Source: Paludibacter sp. (lineage in GTDB: Bacteria; Bacteroidota; Bacteroidia; Bacteroidales; Paludibacteraceae). Taken from it: DNA of 64,000 nucleotides. The position numbers were made by a program, and so were the translations under genes. Of the stretch, positions 35,984-45,547 are shown in pieces (positions within the stretch are counted from its first letter, which is position 1; the number at the start of each line of letters is the position of its first letter). The stretch is from contig JAQTTH010000008.1 in assembly GCA_028710895.1 (NCBI GenBank), forward strand, positions 62,001 through 126,000. The letters run 5' to 3'. The notes beneath the pieces were generated by a model. The model saw only the letters and a program-made list of their open reading frames with translations. It searched no databases and was not told where the DNA came from.

Positions 35984-38968
35984 ATGAAAATAAGTAATAG
36001 TATAAAAGTGTTTGCATTGATGATGTTTGTATTAAACATATCATCAATTTCCATGGCTTCAAATCCGAATGCAGATAAAACTGCAACGGATTTTAGAACT
36101 GCCAATGGACCTACACCTTATATTTTATGGCAATGGATGAATGGTTGTGTGACCAAAGAAGGGATTACCTCCGATTTGCAGGAATTTAAAAAAGTCGGTA
36201 TAAAAAACGTACAACAGTTTCTGATTGGGGGCAAAGTGGCCGATATTACTGACCCGAGTGTAACCGTTCTGGGTGAGAAATGGACGGATTTAATGAAGTT
36301 TTCGTTGGATGAATGTCAACGGCTGGGTCTTGATTTCGGTACGCATAACTGTCCGGGTTGGACGTCTAGCGGTGCACCGGGCATCAAAGTGGAAGATTCC
36401 ATGCAAAAATTGATATGGTCTAAAACCACTGTGTCGGGGAAAGCTTCAAAGGGAGTTACTATTCCTAATCCCGAAGTTGATGCAAAATGGAATTATTACC
36501 AGGATATTTGCCTGATTGCTGTGCCTAAAGGTTCTGCAACGCTCTCAAAGGAGAATATTATTGTTATTACCAATGGACTTGATTACTCCGATAAACTAAA
36601 GAATCCGCTTCCAGCCGGAGAGTGGGAAGTGTTACGATTTGGACATACTACTACAGGACAAATGAACCTGACTGCACCTGTATCGGGTCAGGGATTGGAA
36701 GTGGACAAAATGAGCCGGAAAGCACTGGATAAATTCTGGGCTTTGTACCCTGCAAAACTAATGGAACTGGCAGGTAAACATGCCGGGAAAGCATTCAAAC
36801 GAATTGAAATAGACAGTTACGAAGCCGAAAGTCAGGACTGGACGCCTGAAATGGCTTCCGAATTCAAAAACCGCAGAGGGTATGATTTATTCCCGTGGTT
36901 GACTGTTATTGCCGGATATACAATGGAGTCAAAAGAGGCAACAAAACGCTTCAATTACGACTGGCAACGAACAATCAATGAGCTTTTTGCCGATAACTAT
37001 TATGGCTATCTTGAAGAGTTGATACATAAAACTCCGGGTATAGACTTTCTAGTTGAACCTTACGGCACAGGAAAGAAAAACTTTGACGAAACAGCCATTC
37101 GTGGAATCGGTGACATGGTGATGTGCGAATTCTGGACAAAGCCTGTTACGTGGGGTTGGGAGACGCTTTTACCTGTTTCGAGCAATGCGCATGTCAATGG
37201 AAAAAAAATAGTCGGAGCAGAGGCTTTTACTAATCAACCACAATTTGCATTTCAGGTTGATTTGGCCGATTTGAAAGCTACCGGCGATCAGGCATTTTGC
37301 GAAGGTGTCAATCTTTTTGTCCTTCATGCAGCCGCGCATCAGCCCTGGCCTAACCTGAAGCCCGGAATGGTCATGGGATGGTTTGGAACGCAATTCGGAC
37401 CGTCGCAAACATGGTGGAGTCACGGCGCAGCACAGTGGATACAATATCTCACCCGTTGCCAGCTTTTGTTGCAAAAAGGTTTGTTTGTGAGCGATCTTTG
37501 TTATTTGCAGCTTCAGCGACAAAAGAAAACAGACATTCCTAACGGTTATAAAGCAGATGTTTGCAACGAGAAAGAGCTATTGACACGTTTCACAGTGAAG
37601 GATAATAAACTGGTACTTCCCGATGGAATGTCATACGCTGTCTTAGTGCTTGCCAATCGTTGCAACATTGAACCGGAACTTGCCCGTAAAATTGAAACAT
37701 TGGTCAATGAAGGAGCTATTGTCGTAGGAAACGGTTTTGCAGGAAGCCCCGGACTGACAAATTTTGATTCTGCAAACAAAGAAGTTTGTGAAATTAGTGC
37801 ACGACTTTTTGGTGCTGATAAAGCGTTAGAGAAACAGGTTCGAAAGCTTGGGAAAGGTAAAGTTTATTGTGGCTATTCAGCGCAGGAAGCTTTAGCGCAT
37901 GAAAAAATTACGAAGGATGTTGATGTATTGGATGGCGTTAATGATATTGCCTGGATTCATCGCAATGATGGAAATGAACATTATTATTTTATTTCAAACA
38001 AATCCGCTGAAGCAAAATCAGTAGAGATACGTTTTAGAATTGATGGTATGAAACCGGAAGTTTGGAATCCTGTTTCAGGTAAAATAAACGACGCTTTGTT
38101 TTGGGAAAATAGCGAAGGACAAACTACCGTCAAGCTCCACATAGAAGGGAATGGTTCTTGTTTTGTTGTGTTCCGAACAAAAAGTGATGGTTCGGAAAGA
38201 AGAATTAATGCCCTGACTATAAACGGAGAGAAAGTAAATCAGGCTTCTTGTCTGACTGAAGATAATAAGCTGGTATTAAATCAGAAAGGTAAATATGAAA
38301 TTATCTTGTCGAACGATAAAACTGTCTCAAAAACACAAAAAGCCGCTCCACAAACAATATTGCTTACCGACAATTGGGATGTTCATTTTCAGGAAAACAG
38401 GGGAGCTCCAGCAAGTGCGCATTTCGACAACCTTATTTCGTGGCCGCTGCATACTAATTCAGGTATAAAGTTCTTTTCGGGAACAGCCCGTTACAACAAA
38501 TCGTTTCAGCTCAATTCAAGACAATTAAAATCCTCTAAACGAATTATGTTGGATTTAGGAGTTGTGAAGAATGTTGCTACTATCACAGTGAATAAAAAAG
38601 AAGTAGCAGTTATCTGGAAAGCTCCATTTGTGGCCGATATCACTGATTACTGCATTGCCGGAGAAAATAAATTGGAAATTGCGGTAACCAATCTTTGGCC
38701 GAATCGCATTATTGGGGATAAAACAGAGCCGGAAGATTGCCTTTGGGGACCCATGCGATCATATACCTATGTATCAGGTTCACCAAAAGTTGGGCGAAAC
38801 ATGCTTGAGATTCCTGGATGGGTAAAGAACAAGACTGAGCGCCCAAGCAAAAATCGAATTAGCTTTTGCACCATGGATTTCTTTGAAAAAGAAACTCCAT
38901 TATTGCCATCGGGGTTAATTGGACCGGTACAAATAACAGTTGAAGACGTTTGGAATTTAAATCAATAA
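35984..38968 (+). CDS. GH106 alpha-L-rhamnosidase
   Basis: The 994-residue secreted protein matches GH106, inverting alpha-L-rhamnosidases that release rhamnose from RG-I and RG-II oligosaccharides. The signal peptide covers about 1-26. The family start is plain: PYILWQWMNGCVTKEGITSDLQEFKKVGI and LGLDFGTHNCPGWTSSGAPGI, followed by RIEIDSYEAESQDWTPEM in the barrel, with conserved acidic residues. A GATase-like and beta-sandwich region (about 520-760) precedes a C-terminal galactose-binding-like domain ending VEDVWNLNQ. With the mutarotase in the same run it explains how rhamnose becomes available. The next gene, an acetylesterase, starts 28 bp later. Confidence 0.92.
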   Translation: MKISNSIKVFALMMFVLNISSISMASNPNADKTATDFRTANGPTPYILWQWMNGCVTKEGITSDLQEFKKVGIKNVQQFLIGGKVADITDPSVTVLGEKWTDLMKFSLDECQRLGLDFGTHNCPGWTSSGAPGIKVEDSMQKLIWSKTTVSGKASKGVTIPNPEVDAKWNYYQDICLIAVPKGSATLSKENIIVITNGLDYSDKLKNPLPAGEWEVLRFGHTTTGQMNLTAPVSGQGLEVDKMSRKALDKFWALYPAKLMELAGKHAGKAFKRIEIDSYEAESQDWTPEMASEFKNRRGYDLFPWLTVIAGYTMESKEATKRFNYDWQRTINELFADNYYGYLEELIHKTPGIDFLVEPYGTGKKNFDETAIRGIGDMVMCEFWTKPVTWGWETLLPVSSNAHVNGKKIVGAEAFTNQPQFAFQVDLADLKATGDQAFCEGVNLFVLHAAAHQPWPNLKPGMVMGWFGTQFGPSQTWWSHGAAQWIQYLTRCQLLLQKGLFVSDLCYLQLQRQKKTDIPNGYKADVCNEKELLTRFTVKDNKLVLPDGMSYAVLVLANRCNIEPELARKIETLVNEGAIVVGNGFAGSPGLTNFDSANKEVCEISARLFGADKALEKQVRKLGKGKVYCGYSAQEALAHEKITKDVDVLDGVNDIAWIHRNDGNEHYYFISNKSAEAKSVEIRFRIDGMKPEVWNPVSGKINDALFWENSEGQTTVKLHIEGNGSCFVVFRTKSDGSERRINALTINGEKVNQASCLTEDNKLVLNQKGKYEIILSNDKTVSKTQKAAPQTILLTDNWDVHFQENRGAPASAHFDNLISWPLHTNSGIKFFSGTARYNKSFQLNSRQLKSSKRIMLDLGVVKNVATITVNKKEVAVIWKAPFVADITDYCIAGENKLEIAVTNLWPNRIIGDKTEPEDCLWGPMRSYTYVSGSPKVGRNMLEIPGWVKNKTERPSKNRISFCTMDFFEKETPLLPSGLIGPVQITVEDVWNLNQ

Positions 38969-38995
38969 ATTAAAAGTATAATTTTAAATATAAAG

Positions 38996-39742
38996 ATGAA
39001 GAAGAATTTTATTGCAATAACTGCATTGGCATTTGTTACATTTATGATTTTGTCGTTCAAAAGCCCCGATAAAATAAATATTTGGATGATTGGTGACTCA
39101 ACTATGGCAAACAAAAGTGCCAAAGCAGCACCTGAAACCGGTTGGGGAATGGTATTCAACGAATTTGTAAATGAAAACGTTACGGTACACAATCATGCTG
39201 TAAACGGTCGCAGTTCCAAGAGTTTTCTGAACGAAGGGCATTGGAAAGCGGTTTACGACAGCATTCAACCGGGTGATTATGTGATTATCGAATTTGGACA
39301 TAACGACGAAAAGCCAGCCGAAAAATTGCATACAGATGCTGCGACTACTTACAAAGAGTTGTTGAAAAAATACATTGATGAAACGCGTGCCAAAGGAGCC
39401 AATCCAATTATTTGTTCATCTATAGTACGTCGTCAGTTTGACGGAGAGGGCAATTTGAAGGATACACACGGCGATTATATCAAAGCTTCAAGGGAAATTG
39501 CGTTGGAAACCAAAGCACCGTTTATTGACATGGAAGCGCTAACCCGTAAAGTGGTTGCAGAACTGGGTCCTGAAAAATCGAAGTCGCTTTATTTGTTTAC
39601 AAAACCGGGCGAATATCCTAATCGCAAAAATGGAGTGGCCGACTCTACTCATTTAAATGGTGTTGGAGCACGAAAATTTGCAGGCTTATTTGTTGAAGAA
39701 GTAAAAAAACAGAAACTGCCCTTGAAAGGGCTTTTTAAATAG
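38996..39742 (+). CDS. Rhamnogalacturonan acetylesterase, SGNH/GDSL (third)
   Basis: This 248-residue protein is a single-domain CE12-like esterase with an N-terminal signal or anchor segment (about 1-22). The blocks are MIGDSTMANK with Ser35, the glycine block AVNGRSSKSF, FGHNDEKPAE, and DSTHLNGVGARKFAG with the catalytic Asp and His. It has all canonical residues, in contrast with the variant at 30026. It lies between GH106 and the third GH28 gene; only four bases separate its stop from the following start. Its sequence resembles the esterase at 21766 but lacks that protein's N-terminal linker. Confidence 0.92.
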   Translation: MKKNFIAITALAFVTFMILSFKSPDKINIWMIGDSTMANKSAKAAPETGWGMVFNEFVNENVTVHNHAVNGRSSKSFLNEGHWKAVYDSIQPGDYVIIEFGHNDEKPAEKLHTDAATTYKELLKKYIDETRAKGANPIICSSIVRRQFDGEGNLKDTHGDYIKASREIALETKAPFIDMEALTRKVVAELGPEKSKSLYLFTKPGEYPNRKNGVADSTHLNGVGARKFAGLFVEEVKKQKLPLKGLFK

Positions 39743-39746
39743 AAAT

Positions 39747-41114
39747 ATGAAGAAGATTGTTATTCCCGCCTTATTATTTCTGATAGTGCTGCTGAGTTCA
39801 TTTAAGAAAAATGAGAACACTGTGGCAACAACCCACATCAAAGTGGAAGCTCCCTTTTCAATGCCGGAGATTACTGTTCCTGATTTTAAAAAATGTAAAA
39901 CACTCTCCATTGTCGATTTCGGAGCTGTTCAGGGTGATAAGGTAAAAACGACTAAGGCAATTGCTGCTGCTATAGCCAAAGCCAATAAAATTGGTGGTGG
40001 CACGGTGATAATTCCTGCGGGCGAATGGCTCACGGGTGCTGTTCATTTTAAAAGTAATGTCAATCTGCACTTGAGCAAAGGAGCCGTGTTATTGTTTGAT
40101 GATGATCCGAACGATTATCTGCCGGCGGTAAATACCAGTTGGGAAGGCATGGAATGTATGAATTATTCGCCGCTTATTTATGCCTGGAAGTGTACCAATA
40201 TTGCCATTACCGGCGAAGGAACCATTAAGGCTAAAATGGATTTGTGGAAAATCTGGGGTGCGCGGCCTCGCCCGCACATGGAAAGCCTGAAACGCTTGTA
40301 TAATATGTCGTATCAAAATGTACCAACCGAGGAACGCTTGATGGTAAACGATACAGCGCATTTGCGCCCTCACCTGATTCAGTTCAACCGTTGTAAGAAC
40401 ATTCGTCTCGAAGGTTTTTCCATTGTCAACAGTCCGTTCTGGACCATTCACATGTGCCTGTCAAAAAATATTTTGCTTCGCAAATTGAATGTCTATGCAC
40501 ATGGTCATAACAACGACGGTTTCGACCCTGAAATGAGTCAGAACATATTGGTAGAGAACTGTCAGTTCGATCAGGGCGACGATGCAATTGCCATTAAATC
40601 AGGCCGTAATCAGGAAGGTTGGCGAAGTAAAACTCCAACTAAAAACCTTGTTATCCGCAACTGTGTGGTGAAAAATGGTCATCAACTCATTGCCGTTGGG
40701 AGTGAACTTTCGGGCGGAATCGAAAACGTGTATGTTCACGATTGTGTGGTGAACGAAGGTGCTAAAATGTTTCATCTGGTATTTATCAAAACCAATGAAC
40801 GCATGGGCGGTTACGTGAACAATATTTACATCAAAAATATCACCGCGGGTAAAATGGATTTGGGTATTTTGGGCATCGAAACGGATGTGTTGTACCAATG
40901 GAAAGACCTGGTACCAACGTATGTGCGCAAACTAACGCCGATAAAGAACGTTTACCTGGAAAACATAAAAGCTACGAATGTACAATTCGAATCCCGAATT
41001 CTGGGTCAAAAAGAATTGCCGGTGGAAAATATCTTTCTGAAAAATGTGGTAGCAGATACCATTCGTAACAAAAAGCAAATCCATGAAAATGTAATTAATT
41101 TCGAGAAAAAATAA
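39747..41114 (+). CDS. GH28 polygalacturonase-type hydrolase (third)
   Basis: The 455-residue protein has an N-terminal hydrophobic segment (about 1-20), a short linker and a GH28 beta-helix beginning LSIVDFGAVQGDKVKTTKAI. Active-site motifs are GHNNDGFDPE, QGDDAIAIKSGRN and VKNGHQLIAVGSELSGG. The region KIWGARPRPHMESLKRLYNM is an insertion seen in exo-acting GH28 enzymes. This form, with NNDGFDPE and DQGDDAIAIKSG, is close to exopolygalacturonases. It is packed between the third acetylesterase (4 bp) and the propeller protein (5 bp), so the three are surely co-transcribed. Removal of galacturonate from chain ends is the likely role. Confidence 0.9.
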   Translation: MKKIVIPALLFLIVLLSSFKKNENTVATTHIKVEAPFSMPEITVPDFKKCKTLSIVDFGAVQGDKVKTTKAIAAAIAKANKIGGGTVIIPAGEWLTGAVHFKSNVNLHLSKGAVLLFDDDPNDYLPAVNTSWEGMECMNYSPLIYAWKCTNIAITGEGTIKAKMDLWKIWGARPRPHMESLKRLYNMSYQNVPTEERLMVNDTAHLRPHLIQFNRCKNIRLEGFSIVNSPFWTIHMCLSKNILLRKLNVYAHGHNNDGFDPEMSQNILVENCQFDQGDDAIAIKSGRNQEGWRSKTPTKNLVIRNCVVKNGHQLIAVGSELSGGIENVYVHDCVVNEGAKMFHLVFIKTNERMGGYVNNIYIKNITAGKMDLGILGIETDVLYQWKDLVPTYVRKLTPIKNVYLENIKATNVQFESRILGQKELPVENIFLKNVVADTIRNKKQIHENVINFEKK

Positions 41115-41119
41115 GGTAT

Positions 41120-42463
41120 ATGTACAAAAAAATATTCATTCTCATCTTGCTTGTTAGTGCGCTGTTTGATGCATCGCTACAGGCACAGATTGGCAAATGT
41201 TTTCCTTCAGAACGAAAGGAAATTAAAGACCCTGTCACAGGCCAAAAACTAATTTTCCTGACGTCGACACCGGTTGGTGATTCCAAAATATATCAAACTC
41301 ACAATCAGTGGACATCCGATGGAAAGTGGCTCATATTTCGCTCCGGAAGAGTGAAAGGCGAAGCCATGGCGGTGAATGAAAAATCGGGCGAATTGGTGCA
41401 AGTAACCGAAGGTGGTTACGTGGGAATGCTGAACGTAGCGCGAAAATCGATGAAACTCTATTTTATGCGCAAAATGGAGAACGATAGCACTTCTTTGACC
41501 ATCATGGAGGTTGATTTAGCCAAACTTTTTGCCGACAGCAAAGCTCACAAACTAAAACCGGCTACCGAATATCAACGTATTTGCGGAACAACATCACCTG
41601 AACTCAAAGCGGGTGGCGATATGGCACTGGATGGCAGTGAAGAATGGCTGTGGTTTCGGGTTGGAAAGGAAGAAGCTGCCAAGCATTTAGCTCCCGATGT
41701 GAAAATTGAAGCAAGTTATGGTCCCCGGAAAATGGGTGCAGGACCAGCCGGTATTGCCGGAATGAACATTAAAACCGGAGAAATAAAATACGTAACTTCG
41801 GTTCCATTTCAGATTGGACACATTCAAACCAATCCCTGGGTGGCGGGACAAATTATTTTTTGCTGGGAAACAGGAGGTAAATCACCACAACGCACGTGGA
41901 TAGTGAACTCGGATGGTACCGGTTTGCGTCCGCTTTATCCCGAAGCTTCCTACGAATGGGTTACACACGAAGCGGTTATAAGCAACGACGAAGTGGCAAT
42001 AGCCATTATGGGACATCGCAAGATAAAAACCGAGTCGGATACGACCGCTATAAAAGGAACCGATGTTTATGGTGCAAATCCGGGTCAGGATGCCGGTTGG
42101 GGTGATTGTGGCACGCGCGAAAAACCTTCAGGGTTGGGTGTGGTAAATATCAATACCCGCGAAATGGTTATTGCCGGACAAACGCCTTCGGGCAGTGGTT
42201 TCTGGCATGTAAATGGCTCAGCGGATAAACGCTTTCTTGCGGGCGACGATTTTGCCCGGAATATATACCTCATTGATAGAAAAACGCACGAAATGATGTT
42301 ACTCTCTACCGGACACAAAGCAACAGCAGCAGATCATCCGCATCCTACTTTCAGCCCCGATGGCACAAAAATAGAAATACAATCGGCCATGCTTTCAGCT
42401 GATAATCATTCGATGAATATCTGTATCATTCCGGTTCCTAAAAAATGGTTGAACCGAAAGTAA
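41120..42463 (+). CDS. Oligogalacturonate-lyase-like seven-bladed propeller protein (PL22-like)
   Basis: This 447-residue protein with a signal peptide (1-21) is made of WD40-like (PD40) blades such as THNQWTSDGKWLIFRSGR and HPHPTFSPDGTKIEIQSAM. The pattern FQIGHIQTNPWVAGQIIFCWE near residues 228-250 and THEAV after YEWV resemble the histidine metal site of oligogalacturonate lyase (PL22), which turns unsaturated digalacturonate into keto sugars. Related propeller lyases of PL24 and PL25 act on other uronates, so the exact family is unsettled. It starts five bases after the GH28 gene and just before the PL9-like gene. If it is PL22, its export is unusual, since enterobacterial Ogl is cytosolic. 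Confidence 0.65.
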   Translation: MYKKIFILILLVSALFDASLQAQIGKCFPSERKEIKDPVTGQKLIFLTSTPVGDSKIYQTHNQWTSDGKWLIFRSGRVKGEAMAVNEKSGELVQVTEGGYVGMLNVARKSMKLYFMRKMENDSTSLTIMEVDLAKLFADSKAHKLKPATEYQRICGTTSPELKAGGDMALDGSEEWLWFRVGKEEAAKHLAPDVKIEASYGPRKMGAGPAGIAGMNIKTGEIKYVTSVPFQIGHIQTNPWVAGQIIFCWETGGKSPQRTWIVNSDGTGLRPLYPEASYEWVTHEAVISNDEVAIAIMGHRKIKTESDTTAIKGTDVYGANPGQDAGWGDCGTREKPSGLGVVNINTREMVIAGQTPSGSGFWHVNGSADKRFLAGDDFARNIYLIDRKTHEMMLLSTGHKATAADHPHPTFSPDGTKIEIQSAMLSADNHSMNICIIPVPKKWLNRK

Positions 42464-42483
42464 ATTTAACCACTAGAATAAAC

Positions 42484-44103
42484 ATGAAAAATAAAATCTA
42501 CTTCCTTTTGAGTTTTTGCTTGCTTTTCTTTTTTCAATCGCAAGCCAAAAACTACTACGTTGCGATCAACGGTAACGACACTACGGGAACCGGAACCATA
42601 GACACTCCCTATCGCTCCATTGTAAAAGCTCAGCTATCGGTTGTTGCCGGCGATACGGTTTTTGTACGCGGCGGCACCTATAAAATGAACGAAACCCTGA
42701 TTAGTAATACTTCTACAACAGGACCTTACGCCACTGTACATTATTTAAATAAAAGTGGAACGTCTGCTACCAAACGTATTTGCTACTGGGCTTATCCGGG
42801 CGAACAACCGATTTTTGATATGTCGAATGTAAAGCCTGCCGGTTACCGGAATACAGTATTTCTGACCACCGGTTCCTGGCTTCACATCAAAGGATTGGAA
42901 GTAATTGGAACACAAGTGACTATTTCGACTCATACTCAATCGGAATGTTTTCGAAACGAAGGTAGCAACAATATTTTTGAACAATTGAAGATGCATGATG
43001 GCATGGCTATTGGATTTTATCTCACAAAAGGTTCAAATAATTTAGTGATCAATTGCGATGCATACCGTAACTGGGATTATTTCTCGGAAACAGGAAAAGG
43101 TGGAAATACCGATGGTTTTGGCTTCCACCCATCCAAAGCGGGTTATACCGGCAATAAAATAACCGGCTGCCGTGCGTGGTTCAACAGCGACGATGGCTAC
43201 GACTGTATCAATTCCTATGAATCAGTTATTTTTGAAAATTGCTGGGCGTTTTATAATGGCTACAACAGTTCATTTGTGAGCGAAGGTGATGGCAATGGTT
43301 TCAAAGCAGGTGGTTACGGGCAAGCTCCGGTTGTTTCCGGTTTGCCAAGTCCTATTCCGGCTCATACTGTGCGGTTCTGCATGGCTTATCGCAACAAAGC
43401 CAATGGAATTTATGCCAACCATCATGTGGTAACCGGGAGCAACTGGTACAATAATACGGCCTACCGCAACGGTACCAATTACAACATGCTGAGTCAGCAA
43501 ATCACCAAAAGTTCCATTACCGGCAACGATACCACCCTGGATTGTGCGGGCATCAATCACGTGTTGCACAATAATTTATCATTTCGATATTCTACTCAAA
43601 CCGAAACAGCCAATTTGGGAACGAGCGTAAATACCTATAATTCATTTTCGACAGGTTCAGGTGTAACTGTTGATGCAACTGATTTTCTAAGTACCGATGA
43701 AACACTGTTAATTGCTCCCCGTCAGGCTGATGGCAGCCTGCCAAATACCAATTTTCTGAAACTAAAACAAGGTAGCGATCTGATTGATAAAGGTATGAAT
43801 CTTGGTTTTGCTTTCTATGGTTCGGTTCCCGATTTAGGAGCATTTGAATCAAATTATGCAACAGGAATAACAGACACCGGGGCCGACAATCAATTGACCA
43901 TCTATCCTACTCTTGTACAACAAAATATCTATTTTAACCAACAAGTTAAACAAGTAGATATTAATGATATTCAGGGTAAATTGATTATTAGCGATAAAAA
44001 CAGAAACCAAATAAATGTTGGTGGCTTGAAAAGTGGAGTTTACCTGATAAAAATAATTGACACAGCCGGAAACATTATTGCCCGAAAATTTATCAAAAAC
44101 TAA
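42484..44103 (+). CDS. PL9-like pectin/rhamnogalacturonan lyase with T9SS signal
   Basis: The 539-residue protein starts at 42484 (MKNKIYFLLSF); the longer in-frame reading from 42445 overlaps the previous gene and hides the signal peptide. It has a right-handed beta-helix with the PL9-type opening YYVAINGNDTTGTGTIDTPYRSI and GDTVFVRGGTY. A calcium-type loop is seen in WFNSDDGYDC, and a likely catalytic Lys in GDGNGFKAGG. Members cleave pectate or the RG-I backbone by beta-elimination. The last 75 residues (TGADNQLTIYPTLVQQ to KFIKN) form a T9SS type A sorting domain, so the enzyme is exported to the surface. A paralog without this domain follows 83 bp later. Confidence 0.88.
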   Translation: MKNKIYFLLSFCLLFFFQSQAKNYYVAINGNDTTGTGTIDTPYRSIVKAQLSVVAGDTVFVRGGTYKMNETLISNTSTTGPYATVHYLNKSGTSATKRICYWAYPGEQPIFDMSNVKPAGYRNTVFLTTGSWLHIKGLEVIGTQVTISTHTQSECFRNEGSNNIFEQLKMHDGMAIGFYLTKGSNNLVINCDAYRNWDYFSETGKGGNTDGFGFHPSKAGYTGNKITGCRAWFNSDDGYDCINSYESVIFENCWAFYNGYNSSFVSEGDGNGFKAGGYGQAPVVSGLPSPIPAHTVRFCMAYRNKANGIYANHHVVTGSNWYNNTAYRNGTNYNMLSQQITKSSITGNDTTLDCAGINHVLHNNLSFRYSTQTETANLGTSVNTYNSFSTGSGVTVDATDFLSTDETLLIAPRQADGSLPNTNFLKLKQGSDLIDKGMNLGFAFYGSVPDLGAFESNYATGITDTGADNQLTIYPTLVQQNIYFNQQVKQVDINDIQGKLIISDKNRNQINVGGLKSGVYLIKIIDTAGNIIARKFIKN

Positions 44104-44186
44104 TATAAGTATATCAAAAACGAAGAAATTCAAGATTTTGGGAGCCAATTGTTTTCACTAATTTTACTGCCCAAAATAAATACATT

Positions 44187-45515
44187 ATGAAAATACGTAG
44201 CTTTATCCTTTTTGCTCTTTCTTCGCTAATCATAGCCGAGTGTCAGGCAAAAATATATTTTGTTGCTATCAATGGCAACGACACGGCCAACTCGGGAACG
44301 CTGACAGCTCCTTTTGCAACGATAATGCGTGCTCAAAAAGCAACGTTAGCCGGTGATACAGTCTATGTTCGTGGAGGAAAATATCTCATGGCCGAAAATC
44401 AGATTGCCCGTAAACAGCGAATCTGGGCCATGATGCATTTACTCGACAAAAGTGGCGCACCCGGCAAACGCATAAATTACTGGGCATATCCGGGCGAAAA
44501 ACCTGTTTTCGATATGACTAACGTGAAACCACTCAACCAACGGGTAATGGCTTTCAACGTAACAGGCTCATGGATTCACATCAAAGGTATAGAAGTAACT
44601 GGCACGCAGGTTACTCAAACCGGACATACACAATCTGAGTGTTTTCACAACGAAGGCAGCCATAATATTTACGAACAACTTTCGATGCACGACGGTCAGG
44701 CTATCGGATTTTACCTGATTAGAGGGTCTGACAACCTGATTCTGAACTGCGATGCTTACCGCAATTGGGACTATACTTCCGAGGGAGGAAAAGGCGGTAA
44801 TGCCGATGGATTTGGCTGTCACCCGCAACCTGGTAGCACCGGAAATGTTTTCCGTGGATGCCGGGCGTGGTTTAACAGCGACGATGGATTCGACTGTATC
44901 CGTGCAGCCGAAACAGTGACTTTTGATCATTGTTGGTCATTCTATAACGGATATAGCACAGAATTTAAAAATCTGGGCGACGGTAATGGTTTTAAAGCCG
45001 GTGGCTGGGGATTGGTAAAAGATGAAAGAGTTCCTGATTCAATACCTATGCACATTATTCAGTTTTGTGTTGCGGTACATAACAGAGCCAATGGATTTTA
45101 CTCTAATCATCAACCCGGGGGAAGCTATTGGTACAATAACACAGCGTATGAGAATGGTACAAATTTCAATATGCTAAACCGAACGTCAGATATCACGACA
45201 GATGTACCGGGTTATAATCATGTGTTGAAAAACAATCTTTCTTTTGAACCCCGGACTTACGAGACTCAGTGGATTGATTCCACAAAATGTGTGGTTTTAA
45301 ACAATTCATTTTCAATCCCGATTAAAGTTTCAAAAACTGATTTTGTAAGTTTAGACCAATCACAACTTACTGCTGCCCGAAAAAAAAATGGCAATCTGCC
45401 TGATATTGATTTTTTGAAACTGAAAAACAACAGCAAACTGATTGACAAAGGTGTTGATGTTGGATTCAAATTTGCCGGAAATGCACCCGATTTAGGAGCA
45501 TTCGAAACTAAATAA
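44187..45515 (+). CDS. PL9-like lyase, paralog without T9SS signal
   Basis: This 442-residue protein is a tandem paralog of the gene at 42484: YFVAINGNDTANSGTLTAPFATI, GDTVYVRGGKY, NCDAYRNWDYTSEGGKGGNADGFG, WFNSDDGFDC and GDGNGFKAGGWG align closely. It keeps the probable calcium ligands and Lys. It has a signal peptide (1-22) but ends at PDLGAFETK, exactly where the paralog continues into the T9SS domain. It is therefore probably periplasmic, or anchored in another way. The pair may split early cutting outside the cell from later cutting inside. It precedes the second GH105 gene by 32 bp. Confidence 0.88.
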   Translation: MKIRSFILFALSSLIIAECQAKIYFVAINGNDTANSGTLTAPFATIMRAQKATLAGDTVYVRGGKYLMAENQIARKQRIWAMMHLLDKSGAPGKRINYWAYPGEKPVFDMTNVKPLNQRVMAFNVTGSWIHIKGIEVTGTQVTQTGHTQSECFHNEGSHNIYEQLSMHDGQAIGFYLIRGSDNLILNCDAYRNWDYTSEGGKGGNADGFGCHPQPGSTGNVFRGCRAWFNSDDGFDCIRAAETVTFDHCWSFYNGYSTEFKNLGDGNGFKAGGWGLVKDERVPDSIPMHIIQFCVAVHNRANGFYSNHQPGGSYWYNNTAYENGTNFNMLNRTSDITTDVPGYNHVLKNNLSFEPRTYETQWIDSTKCVVLNNSFSIPIKVSKTDFVSLDQSQLTAARKKNGNLPDIDFLKLKNNSKLIDKGVDVGFKFAGNAPDLGAFETK

Positions 45516-45547
45516 AAAAAAGAACAAACACATATAAACGAGAAATT

